From Bacillota bacterium (lineage in GTDB: Bacteria > Bacillota > Limnochordia > Limnochordales > ZCTH02-B6), in assembly GCA_017577945.1 (NCBI GenBank), contig PKQS01000007.1, positions 248,001 to 312,000 of the forward strand: DNA of 64,000 nucleotides, written 5' to 3'. A program made the translations under genes and the position numbers. The notes under the pieces were generated by a model that was given only the letters and a program-made list of their open reading frames with translations, did not search any database and was not told the origin of the DNA. Positions 39,237-47,006 of this stretch are shown one piece after another (the stretch's first letter is position 1; the number at the start of each line of letters is the position of its first letter).

Positions 39237-40238
39237 GTGGTCAACAGCGTTTTCGACTGGGAACGGCCCCTCGTCGAGCTGGAAAACCGCATTAAGGAAC
39301 TGGAAGCGTTCGTTGCCGAAAGCGGCATCGACTTGTCGGCGGAGATCGGCACCTTGCGGGAGAAGGCCGAGAACTTGCGCAAGGAGATTTTCGCCAACCT
39401 GACGCCGTGGCAGCGGGTGCAGCTCGCGCGCCATCCCCGGCGCCCGACGACGCTGGACTATATCCACTTCATCTTTACCGGGTTTCTCGAGCTGCACGGC
39501 GACCGCTGCGTGCGCGACGACGAGGCCATCGTGGGCGGCCTCGCCTTCCTGGACGACATTCCGGTCACCGTCATCGGTTCGCAGAAGGGCCGCGACACCA
39601 AGGAGAACTTGCGCCGCAACTTCGGCCTGCCTCACCCGGAGGGGTACCGCAAGGCGCTGCGGCTCATGCGGCAGGCCGAAAAGTTCGGACGGCCCATCAT
39701 CACCCTCATCGACGTAGTGGGGGCGTATCCGGGCATCGAGGCGGAGCAGCGGGGCCAAGGCGTCGCCATCGCGGAGAACATTCGTCAGATGTCGTTCCTG
39801 AAAGTTCCCATCGTCTGCGTCGTCACCGGCGAAGGGGGCAGCGGCGGGGCGCTGGCCATCGGTGTGGGCGACCGGGTGCTGATGCTGGAGAACGCCTGGT
39901 ACTCGGTGATTTCCCCGGAAATGTGCGCCGAGATCTTGTGGAAAGACACGTCGCGCGCGCCGGAGGCGGCCGCCGTGCTGCGGCTGGGCGCCCGCGATCT
40001 GCTGGAGCTGGGCGTCATCGACGAGGTAATTCCGGAGCCGCTGGGCGGGGCGCACCGCGATCCGGAGGAAGCTGCCCGGCGGGTGAAAGAGGCCATCGGG
40101 CGCCACTTGCGCGAGCTGCTGCAGTACGACGGCGAGACGCTGGTGGAGCGGCGGCTGGAAAAGTACCGGCGCATGGGCCGGCTGGCCGAGCTGACCGAGC
40201 AGCGGCTGCAGGCGGCCGGGGATGTCGTCGAAGGGTAG
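39237..40238 (+). CDS. accA: acetyl-CoA carboxylase carboxyltransferase alpha subunit
   Basis: This 333-residue AccA partner of AccD begins with a helical segment (ELENRIKELEAFVAES), then HPRRPTTLDYIHFIFTGFLE, GGLAFLDDIPVTVIGSQKGR, VTGEGGSGGALAIGVGDRVL and MLENAWYSVISPE. The GTG start has AGGAGAGG upstream, 12 bases after accD. In Bacillus accA is followed by pfkA; here the next gene is pyk. Confidence 0.96.
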   Translation: MVNSVFDWERPLVELENRIKELEAFVAESGIDLSAEIGTLREKAENLRKEIFANLTPWQRVQLARHPRRPTTLDYIHFIFTGFLELHGDRCVRDDEAIVGGLAFLDDIPVTVIGSQKGRDTKENLRRNFGLPHPEGYRKALRLMRQAEKFGRPIITLIDVVGAYPGIEAEQRGQGVAIAENIRQMSFLKVPIVCVVTGEGGSGGALAIGVGDRVLMLENAWYSVISPEMCAEILWKDTSRAPEAAAVLRLGARDLLELGVIDEVIPEPLGGAHRDPEEAARRVKEAIGRHLRELLQYDGETLVERRLEKYRRMGRLAELTEQRLQAAGDVVEG

Positions 40239-40266
40239 TCGTTTCACAACCCAAGGAGGGTGTACC

Positions 40267-41685
40267 GTGCGTCGCACCAAGATCGTGTGTACTATCGGGC
40301 CTGCGTCCGACGGCCTGCTGGAAGAGCTCATCGCGGCCGGCATGGACGTGGCCCGGCTCAATTTTTCCCACGGAACGATGGAAGAGCAAGGCCAGCGCAT
40401 ACGCCGGCTGCGCCAGGCGGCCGAGGCCGTGCAGCGTCCGCTGGCCATTTTGCTGGACATCCAAGGCCCCAAGATCCGCATCGGCAAGATGGAGCCCGAC
40501 TCGGTGCTGGAGCCGGGCCAGCGGTTCAGCCTGATCTGCGGCGATCCTTCCCTCGTGGGCGACAGCACCAAGGCGGCGGTAAGCTATCCTCATTTGTATC
40601 GCTTCGTGCGGCCCGGCCACACGATTTATCTCGATGACGGGCTCATTGAAATCCAGGTGGAGGAGGTCCAAGGCGAGACGATTCACTGCCGCGTCGTCAT
40701 CGGCGGCCTGCTGACGTCCCGCAAGGGGCTGGTGCTGCCCGACGTGGACGTGGACTTGCCTGCGCTGACGGAGCAGGACAAGGAGCATATCCGCTTCGGC
40801 GTCGAGATGGGCGTCGACATGATCGCGGCGTCGTTCGTCCGCCGCGCCGAGCACGTGCGAGCCGTGCGGGAGGTCATCCGCGAGGCGGGGGGCGATCAGC
40901 CCGTCATCGCCAAGATTGAGAGCCGGCAAGGCGTGGAGCATCTGGAGGAGATCATCCAGGAAAGCGACGGCATCATGGTGGCCCGCGGGGATTTGGGCGT
41001 GCACATCCCGCCCGAAGAAGTGCCGCTGGTGCAAAAGCAGATTATCCAGCTGTGCAACCGCTACGGCAAGCCGGTCATCACCGCCACGCAGATGCTGGAG
41101 TCCATGGTCAGCAACCCGCGCCCGACGCGCGCCGAGGTGACCGACGTCGCGACGGCCATCCTCGACGGCACCGACGCCATTATGCTGTCGGGCGAGACGG
41201 CTGTGGGCAAGTACCCGGTGCAGGCGGTGCGCGTCATGGACCGCATCGCGCAGCGCACCGAGCGGGCCATCGACTACGTGGAGCTGTTGAACCGCCGCAG
41301 CACTAGCCCGGAACCGACGATTTCCGAGGCCATCAGCCACGCCACGGTCCGGGCGGCCGCGGATCTGAAGGCCGCCGCCATCCTGACGGCTACCCAGTCG
41401 GGCTTTACGGCCCGCATGGTGTCCAAGTTCCGCCCGCCCACGCCCATCATCGCGCTGACGCCGGTGCCGGAAGTGGCGCGGCGGCTGATGGTGGTGTGGG
41501 GCGTGGAGCCTATCGTCGTGCCGATGACGCGGCAAGTCGACGAGATGCTGGACGTGGCTTTCGACGTGGTGCGGCGGCGGCCCGACATCAAGCCCGGCGA
41601 CCGCATCGTCATCACGGCCGGCGTGCGCACGGGCGAGCCGGGCTCCACCAACTTGCTGCAAGTGTATGAAGTGGGCAAAGTATAA
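40267..41685 (+). CDS. pyk: pyruvate kinase
   Basis: This 472-residue pyruvate kinase shows RTKIVCTIGPAS, ARLNFSHG, the active-site IIAKIESRQGVEHLEEI-type segment (PVIAKIESRQGVEHLEEI) and MVARGDLGVHIP. ITATQMLESMVSNPRPTRAE and the regulatory C domain complete it. It ends at the C domain, lacking the extra PEP-utiliser-like domain of Bacillus Pyk. GTG 40267 follows AAGGAGG. It is the fourth gene of the mtrB-acc-pyk string. Confidence 0.96.
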   Translation: MRRTKIVCTIGPASDGLLEELIAAGMDVARLNFSHGTMEEQGQRIRRLRQAAEAVQRPLAILLDIQGPKIRIGKMEPDSVLEPGQRFSLICGDPSLVGDSTKAAVSYPHLYRFVRPGHTIYLDDGLIEIQVEEVQGETIHCRVVIGGLLTSRKGLVLPDVDVDLPALTEQDKEHIRFGVEMGVDMIAASFVRRAEHVRAVREVIREAGGDQPVIAKIESRQGVEHLEEIIQESDGIMVARGDLGVHIPPEEVPLVQKQIIQLCNRYGKPVITATQMLESMVSNPRPTRAEVTDVATAILDGTDAIMLSGETAVGKYPVQAVRVMDRIAQRTERAIDYVELLNRRSTSPEPTISEAISHATVRAAADLKAAAILTATQSGFTARMVSKFRPPTPIIALTPVPEVARRLMVVWGVEPIVVPMTRQVDEMLDVAFDVVRRRPDIKPGDRIVITAGVRTGEPGSTNLLQVYEVGKV

Positions 41686-41713
41686 CGGCGGCGACGGGCG
41701 GGGAGCGAGCGTC

Positions 41714-42829
41714 ATGATCATCGGGGTGCCGAAGGAAATCAAGCCGGGGGAAAACCGCGTGGCCATGACGCCGGCGGGCGTCGAGGAGCTGACGCGGGCG
41801 GGGCATACGGTCGTCGTGCAGCGCGGCGCGGGCGTCGGCAGCGGCATTTCGGACGAGCAGTACGCCGCCGCGGGCGCCCGGCTGGTCGATGAAGCGCGCG
41901 ACGTCTTCCAGCAGGCCGACATGATCGTCAAGGTCAAGGAGCCCATCGGCGACGAGGTTGGCTGGCTGCGCCCGGGCCAGATTCTGTTTACGTATTTGCA
42001 CCTGGCCGCGCTGCCGGAGCTGACGCGAGCTCTGGTGCAGCAGAAAGTGACGGCCATCGCCTACGAGACGATCCAGACGGATGACGGCGAGCTGCCGCTG
42101 CTGTCGCCCATGAGCGAAATCGCGGGGCGCATGGCGGTGCACGTGGGCGCGCACTTCCTCGAGAAAAACCAGGGCGGCCGCGGGGTGCTGCTGGGCGGCG
42201 TGCCGGGCGTGCCGCCCGCGGACGTGGTCATCATCGGCGCGGGCACGGTCGGCGCCGGCGCGGCGCGCGTGGCACTGGGCATGGGCGCCAACGTGACCCT
42301 CATCGACATCAACACCCGCCGGCTGCGTTACCTGCAGGAGACGCTGCACGGCAACCTCATCACCGTCATGTCGAACCGGTTCAACATCGAGCGGTCGGTC
42401 CGGTACGCGGATCTGGTCATCGGGGCCGTACTGGTGCCGGGGGCCCGGGCGCCGGTGCTGGTCACCGAGGAGATGGTGCGGCGCATGAAGCCCGGCGCGG
42501 TCATCGTCGACGTGGCCATCGACCAGGGCGGCTGCATCGAGACCATCGACCGGATTACGACCCACGACAACCCGACGTACGTCAAGCACGGCGTCGTGCA
42601 CTACGCGGTGCCCAACATCCCGGGCGGGGTGCCGCGCACGGCGACGATGGCGCTCACCAACGCGACGTTGCCCTATATTTTGAAGCTGGCCAGCCGAGGG
42701 TTCGTGGACGCTGTGCGCGAGGACGCGGCGCTGGCCAAAGGCGTCAACTGCTACGCGGGGCACGTGACCTTGGCGCCGGTGGCCGAGGCGCATGGGCTCG
42801 AATACGTCAGCCTGGCTGAGCTGTTGTAG
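41714..42829 (+). CDS. ald: alanine dehydrogenase
   Basis: This 371-residue NAD-dependent enzyme interconverts L-alanine and pyruvate. Motifs are IGVPKEIKPGENRVAMTPAG, VKVKEPIGDEV, FTYLHLAALPELT, the Rossmann VVIIGAGTVGAGAARVALGM, and VDVAIDQGGCIET. It starts 28 bases after pyk and may be co-transcribed, linking pyruvate to alanine. In Bacillus spores, alanine dehydrogenase also influences alanine-triggered germination. Confidence 0.95.
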   Translation: MIIGVPKEIKPGENRVAMTPAGVEELTRAGHTVVVQRGAGVGSGISDEQYAAAGARLVDEARDVFQQADMIVKVKEPIGDEVGWLRPGQILFTYLHLAALPELTRALVQQKVTAIAYETIQTDDGELPLLSPMSEIAGRMAVHVGAHFLEKNQGGRGVLLGGVPGVPPADVVIIGAGTVGAGAARVALGMGANVTLIDINTRRLRYLQETLHGNLITVMSNRFNIERSVRYADLVIGAVLVPGARAPVLVTEEMVRRMKPGAVIVDVAIDQGGCIETIDRITTHDNPTYVKHGVVHYAVPNIPGGVPRTATMALTNATLPYILKLASRGFVDAVREDAALAKGVNCYAGHVTLAPVAEAHGLEYVSLAELL

Positions 42830-42875
42830 GGCAGGCAAGCTTCTCGGCGCCTGGGCAGGCGGACGGCAACACGAA

Positions 42876-42914
42876 AGGGGCCGACACGGAAGGTGGCGGC
42901 CCCTGTTCTGTTTC
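42876..42914 (+). terminator. probable terminator after ald
   Basis: AGGGGCCG (42876-42883) pairs with CGGCCCCT (42897-42904), followed by GTTCTGTTTCTT; the loop is 13 bases. Confidence 0.55.
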
Positions 42915-42973
42915 TTCCCGGCAAGCGATGGCGGCTCCGCGAATTCCGCCCAGCGCGGGACTTCACCTCAGCC

Positions 42974-44782
42974 TCAGCTGAGCGCCTCCAGTTCATTCAG
43001 CAGCTCCTCGAAGACGTTCATGACCTGCAAAATCGGCTCGGGCGTCGTCATGTCGACGCCGGCGTCCTTCAGCAGGTTGAGCGGGTAGTCGGAACCGCCC
43101 CGGCGGAGCATCTCCAAGTAGCGCTGGACCGCGGGCTCGCCTTCCTTCAGGATCGCGTTGGCCAGCGCCGTGGCCGCGGCGAAGCCGGTGGCGTACTTGT
43201 ACACGTAGAACGCCCGGTAGAAGTGAGGAATGCGGGCCCACTCGATGGCGATTTCTTCGTCCGCCACGATGTCGGGTCCGTAATACTGCTTCACCAGGTT
43301 GTAATACTGCTCCGACATCCAGTCGGCCGTCAGCGCCTCGCCGCTCTCCACCCGCTCGTGCGTGAGCTTCTCGAACTCGGCGAACTTCACCTGGCGGAAG
43401 ACCGTGCCGCGGATGGTGTCCAGGAAGTTGTTGATAAGGTACCGGCGCTGCTCCGGCGACTCGGTGGTCTTGATCAGGTAGTGGAAGAGCAGGTTTTCGT
43501 TCAGCGTCGACGCGACTTCGGCTACGAAGATGGTCGGCTGGGAGTACACGTACGGCTGCGTGCCGTCGGCCAAGTAGCTGTGCATCGCATGGCCGAACTC
43601 GTGGGCCAGCGTGAACAGGTTGTCCAGGTTGTTCTCGTAGTTCATCAGGATGTACGGGTGCACGCCGTAGGCGCTGGTCGAGTAGGCGCCGCTGCGCTTG
43701 CCTTCGTTTTCGTACACGTCGACCCAGCGGTTTTCCAGGCCGTGGCGCACCACGCGCACGTACTCCTCGCCCAGCGGTGCGAGGCCCGCCAGCATCTTTT
43801 CCGCCGCTTCCTCGTAAGGGATATTGAATTCCACTTCCGGCACGAGCGGCACGTACAGGTCGTACATATGCAGCTCGTCCACGCCCAGCAGCTTCTTGCG
43901 CAGGCGCACGTAACGGTGCAGCAGGTCAAGCCGCGAGTGCACCGCGTCGATGAGGTTGGTGTACACCTCGACGGGGACGTTGTCCTCGTGCAGCGCGGCG
44001 TGCAGGGACGACTCGAACTTGCGGATCTTGGCGTAGAAGACGTCTTTGCGCACGCTGGCCGCATAGGTGGCCGCGATGGTGTTGCGCCACTTGTAGTACG
44101 TGCCGTGCAGCGCCTTGAAGGCGTCGTGCCGCACCCGCCGGTCCCTGCTCTCCATGAGGCGCAAGTAGCGGCCGTGGGTCACTTCCACTTCCCGGCCCTG
44201 CTCGTCCTTGATGAAGGGGAACTTGAGGTCGGCGTCGTTGAACATGCCGAACACGTTGGACGGCGCCAAGGCCAGCTCCCCGGCGGCGGCCAGGATGGCC
44301 TCCTCCTGAGGCGACAGCGTGTGCGGCTTGTGGCGGAGGAGGTCGTCCAGGTAATGCCGGTACAGCTTCAGCTCTTCGGCCGCCATGTACTGTTCGAGCC
44401 GCTCCTGGGGCAGCTGCAGCAGTTCGGGCTCGATGAAGGAAACGGCCGTGCTAAGTTGGATGCCCAGCCGCTGGGCCCGATCGTGGATGGCCTGGTACTT
44501 GGGGTTGGTGCTGTCTTCGTCGCGGCGCGTGTAAGCGTATACCAGCAGCCGCATGAACCGCTCTTCGGTCTCAAAGCGCAAGTTCAGGCATTCCGCCAGC
44601 GTGGCGGGGGATTCGCCCAGCCGGCCCTTGTACGACTCGAAGCGGGGCAGGACGCTTTGCACTGCGCGGAAGTCGGCTTCCCACGCCTCGTCCGTGGCGT
44701 AGATGTCTTCCAGCCGCCAGCGATACTTTTCCGGAATCTCGCTGCGTTTGCGCACGGTCTGCGGCGCAGCTGCCTGGGTCAT
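42974..44782 (-). CDS. pepF: oligoendopeptidase F
   Basis: This 602-residue M3B zinc metallopeptidase degrades oligopeptides in the cytoplasm. It shows the HExxH site FTLAHEFGHAMHSYLAD with the downstream Glu in FVAEVASTLNENLL, and the family C-terminus VYKYATGFAAATALA. ATG 44782 follows AAGGAG; upstream codons in frame look non-coding. It is divergent from uppP and convergent with ald. Confidence 0.94.
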   Translation of the reverse strand: MTQAAAPQTVRKRSEIPEKYRWRLEDIYATDEAWEADFRAVQSVLPRFESYKGRLGESPATLAECLNLRFETEERFMRLLVYAYTRRDEDSTNPKYQAIHDRAQRLGIQLSTAVSFIEPELLQLPQERLEQYMAAEELKLYRHYLDDLLRHKPHTLSPQEEAILAAAGELALAPSNVFGMFNDADLKFPFIKDEQGREVEVTHGRYLRLMESRDRRVRHDAFKALHGTYYKWRNTIAATYAASVRKDVFYAKIRKFESSLHAALHEDNVPVEVYTNLIDAVHSRLDLLHRYVRLRKKLLGVDELHMYDLYVPLVPEVEFNIPYEEAAEKMLAGLAPLGEEYVRVVRHGLENRWVDVYENEGKRSGAYSTSAYGVHPYILMNYENNLDNLFTLAHEFGHAMHSYLADGTQPYVYSQPTIFVAEVASTLNENLLFHYLIKTTESPEQRRYLINNFLDTIRGTVFRQVKFAEFEKLTHERVESGEALTADWMSEQYYNLVKQYYGPDIVADEEIAIEWARIPHFYRAFYVYKYATGFAAATALANAILKEGEPAVQRYLEMLRRGGSDYPLNLLKDAGVDMTTPEPILQVMNVFEELLNELEALS

Positions 44783-45005
44783 AGGTGGGTTCACTCCTTC
44801 GCCGAAATGGTTAACATGTCCATCAATGTTCTGTGGCAAGGCGGAAATTCCTTGCCGGGCGCCGCTCCGGCGGAGGGGAGCCGGGTACGGGGCCGCCCGC
44901 GGGGCGCCGGCCGGCGCGCCGTGTTCCGCTGGGCAGGCAAGAGATGGAAACGATGGGGCCGGTGTGCTATCGTAGACGTCAGCCGGCACGCGAGGGAGCG
45001 AGAAC

Positions 45006-45821
45006 ATGACGATTTGGCAAGCCGTCATCTTGGGCGTGATTCAGGGCGTCACCGAGTTTCTGCCCGTCAGCAGCTCGGGGCACCTGGTCATCGCGCAGCA
45101 CTTCATGGGCATTACGGGCAACACGCTCACGTTTGACGTGGTGGTGCACGCAGGGAGCCTCCTCGCCATCGCGGCGGCGCTTAAGGACGAACTGGCGTCC
45201 TTGCTGGCCGGGGCCGCCAGCGTCATTACGGGCCGGCGCGGCGCCGGAGCCGACGCGGGGCGGCTTCGGCTGGCGCAAGTCGTGGTCGCCACGCTGCCGC
45301 TGGTTTTGGCGGGGTTGCTCTTGCGCGACGCCGTTGAGCAGGCGTTTTCGTCGGCCCTCGTGCCCGTCGTGCTGCTGTTTGCCACCGGCGCGCTGCTGCT
45401 GTACGCGGATCGGACCCGAGCCGTGGGCCGCTCGGCGCAAGTGGGCTGGTCCCACGCCGTCTGGATGGGGCTGGCGCAGGCGCTGGCCGTCCTCCCCGGT
45501 TTGTCCCGGTCCGGCGTCACCATGAGCGTCGGCATGATGAGCGGCCTCACCCGCGAAGCGGCGGCCAAGTTTTCCTTCTTAATGGCGATTCCCGCCATCG
45601 CCGGAGCCGCCGTCCTTGAACTTGCGGACTTGCTGCAGGGCACCGGTTCCTCGGCGGCGGGCGCGGGCGCTCTCCTGGCCGGCGCCGTGTGCTCCGCCGT
45701 CACCAGCTACCTGTCCATTCGGCTGTTCTTGCGCTTCGTCCGCCGGGGGCGGCTGGCCCCGTTCGCCTACTACACGTGGGTCTTGGGCGCGGCGTTGCTC
45801 GCGCTGGGGCTGGCGGGCTGA
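45006..45821 (+). CDS. uppP: undecaprenyl-diphosphatase
   Basis: This 271-residue BacA/UppP membrane phosphatase recycles undecaprenyl pyrophosphate for cell-wall synthesis. Both active-site motifs are present: GVTEFLPVSSSGHLVIAQ and LPGLSRSGVTMSVGM. There are about eight membrane segments. The ATG is preceded by GAGGGAGCG. It appears monocistronic. Confidence 0.94.
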   Translation: MTIWQAVILGVIQGVTEFLPVSSSGHLVIAQHFMGITGNTLTFDVVVHAGSLLAIAAALKDELASLLAGAASVITGRRGAGADAGRLRLAQVVVATLPLVLAGLLLRDAVEQAFSSALVPVVLLFATGALLLYADRTRAVGRSAQVGWSHAVWMGLAQALAVLPGLSRSGVTMSVGMMSGLTREAAAKFSFLMAIPAIAGAAVLELADLLQGTGSSAAGAGALLAGAVCSAVTSYLSIRLFLRFVRRGRLAPFAYYTWVLGAALLALGLAG

Positions 45822-45938
45822 AACCCCCAGCGGCCGGGGCGGGGACATTTGTCGGCCCGTCCGGGGGCATCCGTCCGTGGGTTCTCATCGCAACATTCGA
45901 TAGAGTGGTATTTAGAGACCGGTGAAGGAGGGATGGCC

Positions 45939-47003
45939 ATGCCCGGAACGACCTCGGCGGCCGCAAGCGTGTTGCCGGTCCGTAACGAACGTGGCTTCTT
46001 CGAGATCCGTCTTGAATCCATCGGCGGGCTGGGCGCCAACGTGGCGGCTCAGATTTTCGCCGAAGCGGGCGTGCTGTATGCAGGTCTCAACGGTTCCAAT
46101 TTTGCTTCTTATGGTTCCGAAAAGAAAGGGACGCCGGTGAAGGCATTTATTCGCTTCACCGACGGGGACCGGGAGATCCGGGACACGTCGCCGGTAGAGC
46201 GGCCCCACGTGCTGGGCGTGTTCCACGAAGCGCTCCTGCGCTCGGGCGGCAGCGTCCTGGGCGGCTTGTATCCTGATTCCATCGTCATCGTCAACACCCG
46301 CAAGTCGGCCGAAGAGATGGCCCGCATCCTGGGGCGCTCGACGGGCACGGTGGGCGTGCTGAAGGCGCTGGACATCGCCGTCGCGGAAGGCAGCCGCGTC
46401 AACATGGCGATGCTCGGCGCGCTGGCGCGGGCATGCTCGTTTATCCCGCCGGAGGCGGTGGAGGAAGCCATTCGCAACTCGCTGGGCGTGCGGTATCCGA
46501 AGCTGCTGCCCGGCAACCTGAAGGCGTTCTGGCGGGGCTACAACGAAGTGGAGTTCTTGGAGCTGGGCCACGGCCTAAACGGCCAGGCCGCGGCGACGGA
46601 GTTCGTGCGCCCGGGGCCGGTTCTCGGCTACGAGACGGCCGTCATCGGCGGCACCATTCCGACGCCGGGCAACACGATCAATAAGGACCTCTCGGCGTCG
46701 CGCCAGGGCTTCTTGCCGCAGTTTTTGCGGGAGAAGTGCACGGACTGCGCCCAATGCGACCTGGTTTGCCCCGACCTTTGCTTCGTCTGGGAGCAAGGGG
46801 TCGACTCCAAAGGGCGGCCGGCCATGGTGCTGAAGGGCATCGATTACAAGTACTGCAAAGGCTGCCTCAAGTGCGTGGAGGCGTGCCCGTTCGGTGCGCT
46901 CGTCACCATCCCCGAAGAGGACGGATGGGCCGAGGCGCACCGGGTGCCGCACGTGTGGACGAAAGCCGCGGCCGTGGCGACGGCGCCGCAGAAGGGGGAA
47001 TAA
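45939..47003 (+). CDS. 2-oxoacid:ferredoxin oxidoreductase, fused gamma and ferredoxin (delta) subunit
   Basis: This 354-residue protein joins a gamma domain (RLESIGGLGANVAAQIFAEA, then NGSNFASYGSEKKGTPVKAF) to a C-terminal 2x[4Fe-4S] ferredoxin domain (CTDCAQCDLVCP and CKGCLKCVEACP). It forms the electron-exit half of a pyruvate/2-ketoacid:ferredoxin oxidoreductase together with the alpha-beta fusion three bases downstream. ATG 45939 is chosen because AAGGAGG lies seven bases upstream; ATG 45933 is too close. A TGG-TATTTA extended -10-like element lies upstream. Confidence 0.92.
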   Translation: MPGTTSAAASVLPVRNERGFFEIRLESIGGLGANVAAQIFAEAGVLYAGLNGSNFASYGSEKKGTPVKAFIRFTDGDREIRDTSPVERPHVLGVFHEALLRSGGSVLGGLYPDSIVIVNTRKSAEEMARILGRSTGTVGVLKALDIAVAEGSRVNMAMLGALARACSFIPPEAVEEAIRNSLGVRYPKLLPGNLKAFWRGYNEVEFLELGHGLNGQAAATEFVRPGPVLGYETAVIGGTIPTPGNTINKDLSASRQGFLPQFLREKCTDCAQCDLVCPDLCFVWEQGVDSKGRPAMVLKGIDYKYCKGCLKCVEACPFGALVTIPEEDGWAEAHRVPHVWTKAAAVATAPQKGE

Positions 47004-47006
47004 GCG

